DNA of 45,849 bases from a virus, in IMG/VR virus record IMGVR_UViG_3300033143_004242, positions 1-45,849 of that record; one strand, 5' to 3'. Under the pieces are notes generated by a model. That model ran no database searches. It had not been told where the DNA came from and saw nothing but the letters and a program-made list of their open reading frames with translations. Shown in pieces: positions 8,687 to 17,996 of this stretch. Both the position numbers and the translations under genes were made by a program. Position 1 is the first letter of the stretch. The number at the start of each line of letters is the position of its first letter.

Positions 8687-8875
8687 TTAATCCTCCTTAC
8701 AATTACCACAACCAAGATTAGTATTAATATTTATCTTCCTTCTTAATAACCTCGAAGACCTTTTTTCCTCTCCTTTAACTTTCTTAGGAGCAGAAAGAGT
8801 TCGTCTGTGCTGCTTCCCACAGGCTTTTTTAACTGAAACACCAGCCTTAAATGGATTTATTACAGTAATAATCAA
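8687..8875 (-). CDS. Small basic protein, TTG start (62 aa)
   Basis: The frame fills the gap between the 26-cysteine protein and the 200-aa gene. It starts with TTG at 8873-8875, preceded by AAGAGAG. The 62 residues are highly basic (KKVKGEEKRSSRLLRRK) with a cysteine near residue 19 and a C-terminal CGNC, a possible metal site. The unusual start and lack of known relatives make it less certain than its neighbours. Confidence 0.45.
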   Translation of the reverse strand: MIITVINPFKAGVSVKKACGKQHRRTLSAPKKVKGEEKRSSRLLRRKININTNLGCGNCKED

Positions 8876-8892
8876 CTCAGTCTCTCTTTATC

Positions 8893-10185
8893 TTAAGGAA
8901 TACATTGCCATTCATAAAGCTTATCTCCCACATAATAAAAACAGTTGAGATTCTTATAATGACCCGCTCCATCTCCATCACCAAGACAAGTAATACAATC
9001 GTAACCATTACTACATTTAGTAGGGACAAGAGAGTTGATCGTAGCACAATCCAGAAGGACGCATTCCGTAGCATCAGAACACTTCCCAGCACAACTATCA
9101 CAGGTATAAGCATATTGTGAGTGACTTACGCTATATGCACAACCATACTTTGTTTCTTGTTTGTGTTTTCCAACAATTTTATAGAAATAAAATTTTGTAT
9201 CTGGATATCCTGCTCCATCATTCCAATACCCATCGTGTTCACCAGGGTATACGCAACCAGTACCAATTTCTACCCATTGACCTTCAGAGCATCTTATGTA
9301 ATCTGTTCCAGTGTTGCCACAGGCATCTGTAACTGTAACTGTTCCTGTCCCACAAGCAGTAGCATCAGCATAAATTAATATTGTTGTAGCAGCAGTGGCA
9401 GTTTCCCCAGTTGTTGGGCCATCTACAGCATCAAAGTGAAATCCAGTTCCACTTATAGTCCACTTATATGGAGGATATTCAGGTTCTCCGCCTAATGCTC
9501 CTCCAACATAAACCGCAGCAGCAGCCTCTCGAGCTATTTCATCACAATCACTTCCACATCCAAGTTGTATACTATCTACATCACAAAGAACCACAAGATC
9601 AACTTCAGTACACTCAAGTGGACACTCTATATGCCACTCCCAATGACAAACCTCGTCCCACTCAGTCTTATGAGTTATATGAAAATGACAGTGACCAACA
9701 GTTGGATCTGTTGGGTCAGGAATAGCTCCATCTGGATTTATCTTGAACTTTACCCCTGGGCCACCCTCCAATACTCCTTGTCCTACTCCATATGTAGCAG
9801 AATCAAAGTAGCTTATTATATAATCAAAACAAGGTACACCATCACAACTTGAGCTTTCTATTGTCCAAGTACCCTTGTCAGGATAACCCAAAGGAAGTGG
9901 TGGAGACCAGTGATCCTTCTTCCACATAACTACTGCATAATCACATTCACCATATTCTATAGCAAGAAGAGTTCCACAATCAGGATACTTTATTGGCTTC
10001 GGAATTGGGTCTTCTGGCCCTGGAGGTTTGTAGTGCATTTCTCGGTAGCCTTCACCAGAACGATATGGCTTTTCAAAAACCGACTCCTTCTCCAGACTTT
10101 CCTTCATATACCTAATTGGAGCTTGGAAAACCTCTCTAAGACTCTTTCCAAGATCCATGTAAAGTCTTCTTTTGCTATAAGCCAA
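8893..10185 (-). CDS. Cysteine-rich structural protein with Ig-like segment (430 aa)
   Basis: This 430-aa protein carries 26 cysteines, most in the last 370 residues and dense near the C terminus (CDSCAGKC, then CATI, CSNGYDCITC). A threonine- and glycine-rich stretch around residues 240-305 resembles an Ig-like or big-domain fold (YPPYKWTISGTGF then GTVTVTDACGNTG). The TTG start at 10183-10185 follows AGGAGAAA and overlaps the stop of the 822-aa gene by 11 bases; an ATG at 10156-10158 is an alternative. Its place after the stabilisation protein suggests a tail needle, spike or decoration. So many cysteines in a phage structural protein is odd. Confidence 0.7.
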   Translation of the reverse strand: MAYSKRRLYMDLGKSLREVFQAPIRYMKESLEKESVFEKPYRSGEGYREMHYKPPGPEDPIPKPIKYPDCGTLLAIEYGECDYAVVMWKKDHWSPPLPLGYPDKGTWTIESSSCDGVPCFDYIISYFDSATYGVGQGVLEGGPGVKFKINPDGAIPDPTDPTVGHCHFHITHKTEWDEVCHWEWHIECPLECTEVDLVVLCDVDSIQLGCGSDCDEIAREAAAAVYVGGALGGEPEYPPYKWTISGTGFHFDAVDGPTTGETATAATTILIYADATACGTGTVTVTDACGNTGTDYIRCSEGQWVEIGTGCVYPGEHDGYWNDGAGYPDTKFYFYKIVGKHKQETKYGCAYSVSHSQYAYTCDSCAGKCSDATECVLLDCATINSLVPTKCSNGYDCITCLGDGDGAGHYKNLNCFYYVGDKLYEWQCIP

Positions 10186-12643
10186 TTTCTCCTATTGCCT
10201 CCAACTCATAGAGGAATGACCAAATCTCAAGCTCAAGATCAGCAGTATCTCCAATAAATTCAAGTTGAAAAGCTGTACAACCTACTTGGCTTGTGTTCAA
10301 TCCAGGTGTTGTCATAGTATAACCGGAGTTTACGAGACTCATAGCAGAAGGTATAGCAATTTCTACTCCAGTTTCAATAAGATTCTTATAAAAGTTGGTA
10401 GTAATACTCCCTGAACCTCTTGCCTTGAGTTCTGCCCAGAGTCTTCGAAAGTTAAACTCAAAGATAGTAGCCTGCTCTGGGTCAACACAGATAGCCCTTG
10501 TTCTTATAGAATGAGTAATTTTAGCGTCAACTTCTGTACTTCCACTAGGAGCACTTTTATCAGTCGTATCATCCTCAAGGCGAAGAACTCTACCTACATT
10601 ATTCCCTGCATAAGTATAATATCTCCCTCCAGTCCCACGAAGGTGTGTACCACAGATAAGATAATCAGTTGCTCCACCTACTGTTCTTTCCCAAGGAGGA
10701 TACCACTCATTGGATACATAGTTATAAACAAGTTCTATAAGTCCAGTAAGAAGATGGTATTCATTATTAAGGGGATCAATAAACGCTTGACAAGCACCAA
10801 GCTTATTTGCTGCCATTGCAGTAGTATACTCAGTATTAAAATACTGATCTACTGGCCCTGAGACTTTTCTTGGTTTCCTTCCATCAATGACATAGACTCC
10901 ATCAGTATCCATAAAGAGACAGACGCTCAATGCTTCATTTCTGTGCATTCCAGGAAAGCCAACCTCTGAAACCATAGGAGTCTTAGCAGCGCAAGTCCCA
11001 ATAGTATCAGCTATCTTCAGAGTTCCAAAGTTTTTTGGATTCTCTCCCTCAAGCAACCACACAGAGTTTGCTTTGAATACAAGAAGCTCATTGTAGAATC
11101 TTACTACAGAAACAATCTCTTCCATATTTCCAAAGGCATCAGTGTAACCACTATCCTTTCCGCAAAGGCAGTCTGGTCTTCCAGCAGCACTATATCGAAG
11201 TCTGTTTGGATACTCCGGATCTGGCCAGAAGAAAGCCCTACTCTTAAACTCAATGACTCCTTTATACTTAGGAATCTGCTCAGGATAAAGAGCCGTAGTT
11301 ACAGCAAAAAGCCTAATATCCTCAGCAGTATTACCAAGTGCTACATCCCAGGAAACTCTGTACCAAAATCCAGCAATCGAATCAAAGTCCATTGTCCTTT
11401 TCTTAACTGCTAATCCTGCAGCATTCCACCAGACTGTCCCAGTCTGAGCAAAACTTGAATCACCTGCTTCATCTAAGGTTTCGTCGATTATCCCAGTACT
11501 TATTGTTACCCAAGAATCTCCATCCCAATAGTCAATATTATCTATCTTTGCAGCATCTGTATTCTCATAATTTGGTACTACAGCAAAGCCAATTCCACAC
11601 AAAGGAGTCACAGACTTAACATAGATAAAGTCAGTTGTTGTCGCAGCTTCAAGTTGAAGATATTGAGAAGTAGACTCATTAGTAAGTGTCCCAAGATAGT
11701 CTACATACTCCGTAGCACTTTGATCGTAGAACCTAACTCCTGTAGGCCACTCATAGACTCCATTCCACTTGTTAGTAACTGGAGCAGGATCAAACTTAAC
11801 TTTGCAACTAACTACATCAACTGAACCAGACAAAGCACCAGTAAAATCTATTTTATACCAATAGCCCATCATGCCATTAATGACTCTCATGGTATCACTG
11901 GCACTTCTTGTCCAGGTAAATGCTCCACTCTTAGCATGAGTCTTGGTACTAGTTGCTGCATCTAACGTTCCATCAGTAGCACTTCGATCAACCCAAGCTC
12001 CAGCTTGCCAACTATAAAGAACTGCAGTCTCAGCAGCAGCATTTACAGTATCCCCAAGGACAAGGGTAATGGCCTCAGCAATCTGAGGGCTACAGACATA
12101 GTACTCATCATTTGCTGCTCCAAGTACTAAAGCTTCTGTTTCAGTTCTATCATCAGTAACTTCTCTGGTATAGTCACTATTTACGTCTTCGCTATCATCA
12201 TGAACTACAAAGCCACTACAGAAAGGATCATCTCCTCCCCAGATAATCGGAGCACTTCCTCCATCAGCATAGAAGAACAACTCCTCTATCATATCAGAAA
12301 ACCCAGGAACTGTGCTCGAGGGATCAGAGGAAATTGCAGACCCAAAGGTAGTGCCACTTGCTGGAGGATCATTGGTAGCATCATAAAGACCTCCATTACA
12401 TTGAGCAAGAAAGTGATAATCCTCATTCCTTGGATGAGTGTATTGATGAAGAGAAAGAATTGAAGCTGCAGCAATTTGTGTAGTATTATGATGAGTACAA
12501 CCCTTCCTTGCCTTCCAACCTCCAAAGGGACTCACTTTCCTTACATTCCTTCCATCAGAGATTCCTCCAATAGGAAGGAGTGTAGGTGGAGTAATAAAGT
12601 CATACTTACCATTAAGAGGTTCTTTGAATATCTTAATTGCCAT
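10175..12643 (-). CDS. Podovirus-type stabilisation / tail hub protein (822 aa)
   Basis: This 822-aa, nearly all-beta protein is rich in aromatic, glycine and threonine residues. The start (PTLLPIGGISDGRNVRKVSPFGGWKARKG, given here only as a pattern of positions 20-50) resembles podoviral stabilisation or tail-tubular proteins such as P22 gp10/T7 gp12. A later segment near residue 470 (FFWPDPEYPNRLRYSAAG) is typical of that group's propeller domain. It begins at TAATG overlapping the adaptor stop, fitting adaptor-then-nozzle order. In virions of this type it extends the short tail below the adaptor ring. Family placement is by pattern, not by search. Confidence 0.7.
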   Translation of the reverse strand: MAIKIFKEPLNGKYDFITPPTLLPIGGISDGRNVRKVSPFGGWKARKGCTHHNTTQIAAASILSLHQYTHPRNEDYHFLAQCNGGLYDATNDPPASGTTFGSAISSDPSSTVPGFSDMIEELFFYADGGSAPIIWGGDDPFCSGFVVHDDSEDVNSDYTREVTDDRTETEALVLGAANDEYYVCSPQIAEAITLVLGDTVNAAAETAVLYSWQAGAWVDRSATDGTLDAATSTKTHAKSGAFTWTRSASDTMRVINGMMGYWYKIDFTGALSGSVDVVSCKVKFDPAPVTNKWNGVYEWPTGVRFYDQSATEYVDYLGTLTNESTSQYLQLEAATTTDFIYVKSVTPLCGIGFAVVPNYENTDAAKIDNIDYWDGDSWVTISTGIIDETLDEAGDSSFAQTGTVWWNAAGLAVKKRTMDFDSIAGFWYRVSWDVALGNTAEDIRLFAVTTALYPEQIPKYKGVIEFKSRAFFWPDPEYPNRLRYSAAGRPDCLCGKDSGYTDAFGNMEEIVSVVRFYNELLVFKANSVWLLEGENPKNFGTLKIADTIGTCAAKTPMVSEVGFPGMHRNEALSVCLFMDTDGVYVIDGRKPRKVSGPVDQYFNTEYTTAMAANKLGACQAFIDPLNNEYHLLTGLIELVYNYVSNEWYPPWERTVGGATDYLICGTHLRGTGGRYYTYAGNNVGRVLRLEDDTTDKSAPSGSTEVDAKITHSIRTRAICVDPEQATIFEFNFRRLWAELKARGSGSITTNFYKNLIETGVEIAIPSAMSLVNSGYTMTTPGLNTSQVGCTAFQLEFIGDTADLELEIWSFLYELEAIGEIGL

Positions 12644-13479
12644 TAGTAAGGATCTCCTATCATTGTTCCATTACTCTCAGGAATTCGACTTGCAAGCCAG
12701 GCATCTACCTCAGCTCTTGCATCCTTTACTCTATCTACGTAGAACTTGATTACATTCTTATCTATTGAAGCAGAAGGCTTCATCATAGCTAATACAGTAG
12801 CATCAAGGACAATTAGCATATGAGTCTCTTCAGGCAATCTTGAAATTGTCCCGAATACTGAATCAGTACTAACTGTTCCTGTAATAGTTGCAAGTCTTGT
12901 AGAGGCTACATAATCAGTGATAGTGTCAATAGTCCCAGCAAGAGTACCATCAGTTATCTCAACTTCAACATTATTATAGTAATCATCAACCCTTTTAGTG
13001 TTTAAATTATCCGGAAAGTACAACTTTGTAGCTGCACTTCCAGTAGTTGCAGTCCCTGTTTGAAGGTCAGGAACTCTGATTTGATACCAAAGGGTACAAG
13101 CAGTAGAATAAGAATCCTTGTTAATTTCGAGAGTACTCAGAAGAGGATATGCCTCAAGTGATCCAACATCAAGACTTGTTCCTACTGGTCTCGAGACTCT
13201 CCGATAGGCTACCTTCTGGAGCCAATGGACTGGAGATCCAGAGTCTGTCTCTTCCATATAGATAGGTTTACTGCAATCAGCTGGAAGAGTAATAACACTA
13301 TCTGAAGGAGTAACAGAGGCACTCTTTATCAACCACTGCCCAGGACTCATAGCAACAAGAAGAGCTATCTCCCTTTGCGCCATATTGAGTCTTCTTACGA
13401 GGTTCACATCACTCCAATGAGACTCAACAGCTTCGTTAATATTATCCCGAAGAAGTTCTAACATTTCTACAGCATTCAT
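12643..13479 (-). CDS. Head-tail adaptor protein (278 aa)
   Basis: The N-terminal helical pattern (MLELLRDNINEAVESHWSDV, then LVRRLNMAQREIALLVA) is characteristic of phage head-tail adaptor proteins that dock beneath the portal. A beta-rich middle and a C-terminal helix (KNVIKFYVDRVKDARAEVDAWL) complete the usual layout. Length fits a podovirus adaptor with an inserted beta domain. The stop overlaps the start of the stabilisation protein (TAATG). Its leader contains dyad copy 2, ending only a few bases before the GAGGGAAA ribosome-binding site. Confidence 0.7.
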   Translation of the reverse strand: MNAVEMLELLRDNINEAVESHWSDVNLVRRLNMAQREIALLVAMSPGQWLIKSASVTPSDSVITLPADCSKPIYMEETDSGSPVHWLQKVAYRRVSRPVGTSLDVGSLEAYPLLSTLEINKDSYSTACTLWYQIRVPDLQTGTATTGSAATKLYFPDNLNTKRVDDYYNNVEVEITDGTLAGTIDTITDYVASTRLATITGTVSTDSVFGTISRLPEETHMLIVLDATVLAMMKPSASIDKNVIKFYVDRVKDARAEVDAWLASRIPESNGTMIGDPY

Positions 13480-13491
13480 AAATTTCCCTCG

Positions 13492-13514
13492 AAAGATTCA
13501 AAAATTGAATCTTC
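13492..13514. repeat. Dispersed 23-bp dyad, copy 2
   Basis: Arms AAAGATTCAA and TTGAATCTTC flank an AAA spacer, mismatched only at the outermost base. It occupies most of the 38-bp gap between the adaptor start and the stop of the 108-aa gene. Plus-strand flanks are CTCG before and TACTC after, shared with copy 7. Confidence 0.85.
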
Positions 13515-13517
13515 TAC

Positions 13518-13844
13518 TCAATACGATATTTTAAAGTCTTCTGAAGCACCAAAGGAACCCTCTTGAGGAGGAGTTCCTCCAGGGGTAACTCCTGACTCTT
13601 CAGCAGCAAAGTCCATCCCCTCCAGCTCTCTCACTGGATTCTGAGGAATAGGTAAAGCCTGGAATTGCTCCTTCAATTCTATCCACATCTGACGGAGATC
13701 TTGTAACTCCTGAGTCTTCCGGAAAGTCTCAGCTTCAAGCATCTCACTGATCTCCCTCAACTTGGTATAAGAAATCTGGAACTTCTTCTGTTCATCGCTC
13801 AACCTGTAACTCTCTACAGCTTCTCCTCTTACATCTTTTGGCAT
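13518..13844 (-). CDS. Coiled-coil hypothetical protein (108 aa)
   Basis: Residues 10-70 form a charged helix or coiled coil (REISEMLEAETFRKTQELQD). The last 35 residues are acidic, glycine- and proline-rich and probably disordered. Clear TAGGAG site before the ATG. It sits between capsid and adaptor genes, suggesting a small assembly or head-completion accessory; no family recognised. Confidence 0.65.
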   Translation of the reverse strand: MPKDVRGEAVESYRLSDEQKKFQISYTKLREISEMLEAETFRKTQELQDLRQMWIELKEQFQALPIPQNPVRELEGMDFAAEESGVTPGGTPPQEGSFGASEDFKISY

Positions 13845-13845
13845 T

Positions 13846-14310
13846 TTAGTCTCCTATAATAGCTCTTCGCATCTTATATTTTAGAGGAACCTGGATCTTT
13901 GTAATTCCTCTGGCGTAGTCATAGAACTCAAAGGCCATAGACTTAAGATCTTCCTTGAATTGTTTCTCCTTAGCCCTCTGAATATTATCATCCATCTGAT
14001 CAAAGTAAGCACAAAGTTCCTTAAGTGTATACCTCGTTGGATCACCAGCTTGGAGTTTCAATAAAATATCTGCTCCGAGCTCCCTGAAAGTCCTTCCCTG
14101 AGTTTGTACAGTCAACATATGGAAGGCCTTGTTGTCTATCCTTTTTACCTTCTTCTTTGCTTGACCAGGGAAACGCCAAATCTCCCATTTGTTACTTCCC
14201 CAGTCCCACACAGTATCAAGCTCTGGGTCAAGTACCCACAGTTGCTTCTTGAACCCTACATCAGCAACCATAACTCCATCACAAGTTGTTCGATAATCCT
14301 TAGATTTCAT
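13846..14310 (-). CDS. Hypothetical head-region protein (154 aa)
   Basis: This is a 154-aa basic protein. The first half is rich in tryptophan and beta strands (KQLWVLDPELDTVWDWGSNK), the second half is helical and charged and ends with a basic tail. It has no membrane segment or cysteine cluster beyond two cysteines. GGAAAGGAA precedes the ATG. The 112 bases upstream (14311-14422) hold purine-rich direct repeats and short hairpins but no gene. Its location after the capsid genes suggests a head-completion or connector role, unproven. Confidence 0.65.
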   Translation of the reverse strand: MKSKDYRTTCDGVMVADVGFKKQLWVLDPELDTVWDWGSNKWEIWRFPGQAKKKVKRIDNKAFHMLTVQTQGRTFRELGADILLKLQAGDPTRYTLKELCAYFDQMDDNIQRAKEKQFKEDLKSMAFEFYDYARGITKIQVPLKYKMRRAIIGD

Positions 14311-14422
14311 TTCCTTTCCTTTCTGGAGGAGGAGAGGAGGAGGTAGAATACCCCTCCACCCTCCAGGCCAGCACCGCCAAGAAGTGCTAGCTTTCGTTTA
14401 ACTTCTCGAAGATGTCATTATT

Positions 14423-15316
14423 TTATGTAGTTATCAAAGTATGATTATGATAATTCGCACCCTCACACTGAGCATCAAGGGAACTCCTAATACAGTGGTC
14501 AGCATCGGAATATCCTACAAAATGATTGCCGTCTATCATTAAGTCTCCTACTGCTACATCAGCATTATTGTAGATACCATAACAAGCTCCGCCTTCTGCA
14601 TTAAAAAACTTGTTATCTAGAATGAAGCTGTTTCTAACTCCAGTTGTCATGGCTACACAATAAATACCATATTTCCCATCACCACCAATTTGAGTAAACA
14701 GATTATTTCTAACCACAGACCTCATTCCTTGGCCCAGGGTAATCTGTTTATCTCCTCCCTTCCAAAATGTGTTTTCAGTGATATAAGTAGTATCCGTTGC
14801 ATGAGAGGTGTCAATACCGCAGACAATTGCTTGTCCATCTCCTGGGGCTAATGCATAAAGGTTATTATTATGAATCCAGGTACTATACTGAGTAGCACTA
14901 CTCGCCAATCTTATTGCAGCATAAGTATTACTGCCATAAAAAGTGAGTCTGAATCCAGCGATTTCAAAGTTGTGCGCTCCGTTTGCAGAAATTATATCCT
15001 TTTCCGCTGTTTGCCGAATCTCGGTTCGAGATAAAGCACCCCAAGGCCCAGGATCTGCCGCCAAAAGCTTCTGGTTCTCTGCAGTAAAAGCAATAGTATC
15101 AGTCTCTATATACTGTCCAGGCCAAACAACAATATCCTCATTCGCCTGAAGATCTGCAAGGGCATCAAGAATAGTATGATAGAGCTGACCATGTGGGATA
15201 TTGTCATATAAGTAATCAGCGTTTACTGCATCCACTTTACAAACATGAAGTTGCTTGCGTGGATATCCAGTAATCAATCCTCTAACTGTTGGATCTAAGT
15301 TCTTTAACTTAATCAT
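14423..15316 (-). CDS. Right-handed beta-helix protein, possible capsid decoration or spike (297 aa)
   Basis: From about residue 60 to the end the protein repeats short strands with turns of asparagine and glycine (HNNNLYALAPG, ITENTFWKGG, VRNNLFTQIGG, ILDNKFFNAEGG, MIDGNHFVGYS), each about 22-25 residues apart. This is the rung pattern of a pectate-lyase-like parallel beta-helix. The N terminus of about 40 residues would be the anchor. Such folds usually form tailspikes, but this gene directly follows the major capsid gene, so a capsid-surface fibre or glycan-binding decoration is equally possible. No catalytic acid cluster is clear. Confidence 0.7.
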   Translation of the reverse strand: MIKLKNLDPTVRGLITGYPRKQLHVCKVDAVNADYLYDNIPHGQLYHTILDALADLQANEDIVVWPGQYIETDTIAFTAENQKLLAADPGPWGALSRTEIRQTAEKDIISANGAHNFEIAGFRLTFYGSNTYAAIRLASSATQYSTWIHNNNLYALAPGDGQAIVCGIDTSHATDTTYITENTFWKGGDKQITLGQGMRSVVRNNLFTQIGGDGKYGIYCVAMTTGVRNSFILDNKFFNAEGGACYGIYNNADVAVGDLMIDGNHFVGYSDADHCIRSSLDAQCEGANYHNHTLITT

Positions 15317-15339
15317 TTTAACTCTCCTTATAGTTTACC

Positions 15340-15370
15340 CCCATAGGTTTGAGGTTATCTCCCCTATGGG
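15340..15370 (-). terminator. Hairpin downstream of the major capsid gene
   Basis: Perfect 8-bp arms (CCCATAGG at 15340-15347 and CCTATGGG at 15363-15370) enclose an inner GAG/CTC pair. It sits 22 bases beyond the capsid stop. No T-tract follows on the minus strand, so it may be a leaky terminator, a processing site or an mRNA 3' stabiliser that separates abundant capsid mRNA from downstream genes. Confidence 0.5.
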
Positions 15371-15392
15371 ATACTGGATAAAAGGTTAATTA

Positions 15393-16772
15393 TTAGCCTC
15401 CGTAGCCCTCATTGATTCCCTTCGTGTAAGCAATATCCGTCAAGACACCTTGAGTACTTCGATTTGTAACGCCCAGCTCGCAATACCTAAACAGCACTGC
15501 TTCATACACATCATAGCCAGAAATCCGGCTCAGGATTGCTCCATCCTTCTGCATCCAATCATAGTCACTCATCCGATACATCTGGAGATCTTTAGTTGTA
15601 AGGAAATAAATCTCTCCGTCAATAGCGTCATTGTCTACAGTAAGTGGTACTCCATTATAATCCAGAGCAGACCAACCTCCGTCAAGCTGCATTGTATTGA
15701 CAGCTCTCCGATCAGCCTGGCACAGCTCCAGATACTCTCGCCTGATGGCTCGAGTAGTTAGAATAAGATTTGGCCCATAGTCCTTGCCAGCTGTCTCCTC
15801 CACCATATCAAACATAGTTTGCATAAGCGTGAGGGTCAGAGCTCTCTGCCCTGCATACCGGCCAGAACTATGAGAATCCACAATGGCTTTGAACCAAGGA
15901 TAGGTAGAAACATCCAGAGTCTGCAGTGGGTCATTAGTAGCACCACCTGCATCAGTCCCATCCGTTAGGGCAATCTCATCAAGATCAGTGTCAGTAACGA
16001 TCCCTCTGATCCCCATTGGCTCAAGTCTATGTGCTCCTGAAGCAGCATAGGTACCAAGGGAAGCAGGCCTTACATAGAAGGTACCTGCTGCCTCAGTAAC
16101 ATCAGCTGTAGTAACAGTTATAGTATCATAAGCAGCACCCCTTGTAATAGCTGACACTGCCCCATTAATCGTACCGACAGTAAACGTAGCAGAACCTCCG
16201 AATGTAGCACCAAGAACAGTAACAAGATCGTTTCTCTTCTCTACATACTTTGAACCAAAGGTACTACCCCAGCCATCACCACCAGCACTATTACCTCGAT
16301 ACTTCTTCTGCAAGGTTATCGTAGTACTATCACCACTTCTCCATCGAGCTAAGGTGCCGTAGCCACAACCCCACATCATCCTGTTAACCTCTTTTTTGAG
16401 GTCATCCACAATTCCTCGGATTTCTGTATCCAGGGCTTTGGCGTAAGCCCCTTTGCTATCCCTAGTAGCCGCCAGTGTAGGGCCAGTTAACTCAACACGG
16501 CCGTAGAGATACTTCATTGGAACTGTGCATGTTTTAAAGCGTTGATAATTGGAAGTAGGCAAGGCTCCACCATCAGCTCTTGCGCCAGTTCCTGTACTTC
16601 TCCCATAGTGATTCTCAATCGTAGCATTCTTACCAGAAATATCCTTCTCATTAGCATCAATAAAAGCCGAGAGGATATTTGCCTGATTCAAATACTCCTG
16701 AATCCCTTCGAGGTAGTACGTCTTCAAGACCTCATCATAATGGCTCAGATTAGCATAATCACCAGTTGCCAT
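15393..16772 (-). CDS. Major capsid protein (HK97-fold type)
   Basis: This 459-aa protein lies directly after a scaffold-like gene and before a strong hairpin. Features expected of an HK97-type capsid subunit include the N-arm and E-loop region (residues 1-90), a long spine-helix-like segment around 108-135 (KALDTEIRGIVDDLKKEVNR), a threonine/glycine-rich inserted beta domain (about 190-290) and a closing P-domain-like segment. The inserted domain could project from the capsid surface. GGGAG precedes the ATG. Family placement rests on size, order and fold pattern. Confidence 0.8.
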   Translation of the reverse strand: MATGDYANLSHYDEVLKTYYLEGIQEYLNQANILSAFIDANEKDISGKNATIENHYGRSTGTGARADGGALPTSNYQRFKTCTVPMKYLYGRVELTGPTLAATRDSKGAYAKALDTEIRGIVDDLKKEVNRMMWGCGYGTLARWRSGDSTTITLQKKYRGNSAGGDGWGSTFGSKYVEKRNDLVTVLGATFGGSATFTVGTINGAVSAITRGAAYDTITVTTADVTEAAGTFYVRPASLGTYAASGAHRLEPMGIRGIVTDTDLDEIALTDGTDAGGATNDPLQTLDVSTYPWFKAIVDSHSSGRYAGQRALTLTLMQTMFDMVEETAGKDYGPNLILTTRAIRREYLELCQADRRAVNTMQLDGGWSALDYNGVPLTVDNDAIDGEIYFLTTKDLQMYRMSDYDWMQKDGAILSRISGYDVYEAVLFRYCELGVTNRSTQGVLTDIAYTKGINEGYGG

Positions 16773-16774
16773 AG

Positions 16775-17596
16775 TTATTCTCCCTTATCCACTTGCTTAA
16801 AGTAGTCCTGTGTAGCTTGAAGTGGAGTAACAAAACCTTCTCCTGTTTTCATAAAAGAGAACTTCTTCCCTTTATGAGAAGCTATACCTCCACCTTTGCC
16901 ATCAGCCTCATTAAGCTTATTCTCATCAAACTTCTCTATGTCCACACCAAATTCTTTGGCATGAGCCTTTCGAAGCTCAGCGATTTTATTCGCCTTTGTG
17001 TTAGCCACAGTCTCAGCGTGTTGCCACAAAGTCTTAGTCTTATCCCTCATAGCAATACTGAACACCTTGGAAACGTCCTCATCGTCTAAGACAGGGAACT
17101 TAGCCTTTAGTCCATCCTCAAACTTGCTCCTAATCATTCCAGTCTGAACTTCAATAATATCATCCATTCGTTTATTCTGAGCATCAATCTTTTCAGAGAC
17201 GCTACTTAGAGCCTTAGCCACAATATCATCAACCTTGGTCTTATCCGGTGGAGTAATATCATCTTTCTTCATCTGAAACATAGGATCATCAGGCGGAGGT
17301 TCTCCTCCCTTTTTCACAAGAACATTACCCTCTGCGTCAATAATCCCACCTTTCATGAGATCATTAACTAATCCGAAGGCCCCTTCAGCATTCACAAGAA
17401 GCCCTTCGGTATCTAAATTATACTTATCACAAAAATCCTTAACCTGCGCTAACTGCTGTGACCCAGCGGTCATTGAACTCACCTGAGAGACCAGGTTCTC
17501 TACATCAGCCGTAGAATACTCCTTGTCTCCTACCTTAATTTTTTCTGCGGCACCATCCTTCCCAGGATCGCCCCCAGAGCCGTTCTTGTCAACCAT
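16775..17596 (-). CDS. Capsid scaffolding-like protein (273 aa)
   Basis: This is an acidic/basic, largely helical 273-aa protein. It starts with a glycine-rich disordered segment, has a GDKEYSTADVENLV motif common at the start of scaffold-type proteins, long helices (100-205) and a basic C-terminal region. It immediately precedes the capsid gene with a 2-bp gap, the classic scaffold position. Strong AAAAGGAGGAATAAG leader. It would direct procapsid assembly inside the cell and be lost on packaging; no protease motif is visible. Confidence 0.75.
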   Translation of the reverse strand: MVDKNGSGGDPGKDGAAEKIKVGDKEYSTADVENLVSQVSSMTAGSQQLAQVKDFCDKYNLDTEGLLVNAEGAFGLVNDLMKGGIIDAEGNVLVKKGGEPPPDDPMFQMKKDDITPPDKTKVDDIVAKALSSVSEKIDAQNKRMDDIIEVQTGMIRSKFEDGLKAKFPVLDDEDVSKVFSIAMRDKTKTLWQHAETVANTKANKIAELRKAHAKEFGVDIEKFDENKLNEADGKGGGIASHKGKKFSFMKTGEGFVTPLQATQDYFKQVDKGE

Positions 17597-17597
17597 C

Positions 17598-17996
17598 TTA
17601 TTCCTCCTTTTCTAAAGTTATCTTCATTGCTTCCAAGCCACCTTGAGCTCTGTAGAAATCTACAAACCTCGGTAGCATAACCACAAATCTAGCCTTTGGG
17701 AACCAAGACATAGCCTTTTGAACCATTATTGGAGCCTTGTCCTTTGTATCCCTCGGGGTCTCTGACACAATCTCTTGGAACTTCTCCCACAGATCTTCTG
17801 CAAGAATAAGACAATCAACAAAGCCGTCCCAAAGCCGCGCAAGAGATTTTGCGTGTTCCTTCTCTTGGCCAAGGAACTCAATAAAAGCTGAATGGAAATC
17901 TGAGAAGCCATCAATTGCGACTCCTTCTTCTTTTGCTTTCTTCAGTTCCTCCGTCAACGCTCTCGCCTGTTCTTGAATCTCTGCTTTACTTACCAC
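17598..17996 (-). CDS. Helical hypothetical protein, GTG start (132 aa)
   Basis: A GTG start at 17994-17996 lies inside the last codons of portal (11-bp overlap) with AAAGGAGG eight bases upstream. The protein is all alpha, charged in the first 25 residues and more hydrophobic in the middle. Its position between portal and scaffold suggests a head-assembly accessory. No recognised domain. Confidence 0.7.
   Translation of the reverse strand: MVSKAEIQEQARALTEELKKAKEEGVAIDGFSDFHSAFIEFLGQEKEHAKSLARLWDGFVDCLILAEDLWEKFQEIVSETPRDTKDKAPIMVQKAMSWFPKARFVVMLPRFVDFYRAQGGLEAMKITLEKEE

Noticed and set aside
16690-16712. Eighth dyad copy (GATTCA...TGAATC) in the capsid gene
   Set aside because: Spacer is 8 bases and flanks do not match; it is ordinary coding sequence.
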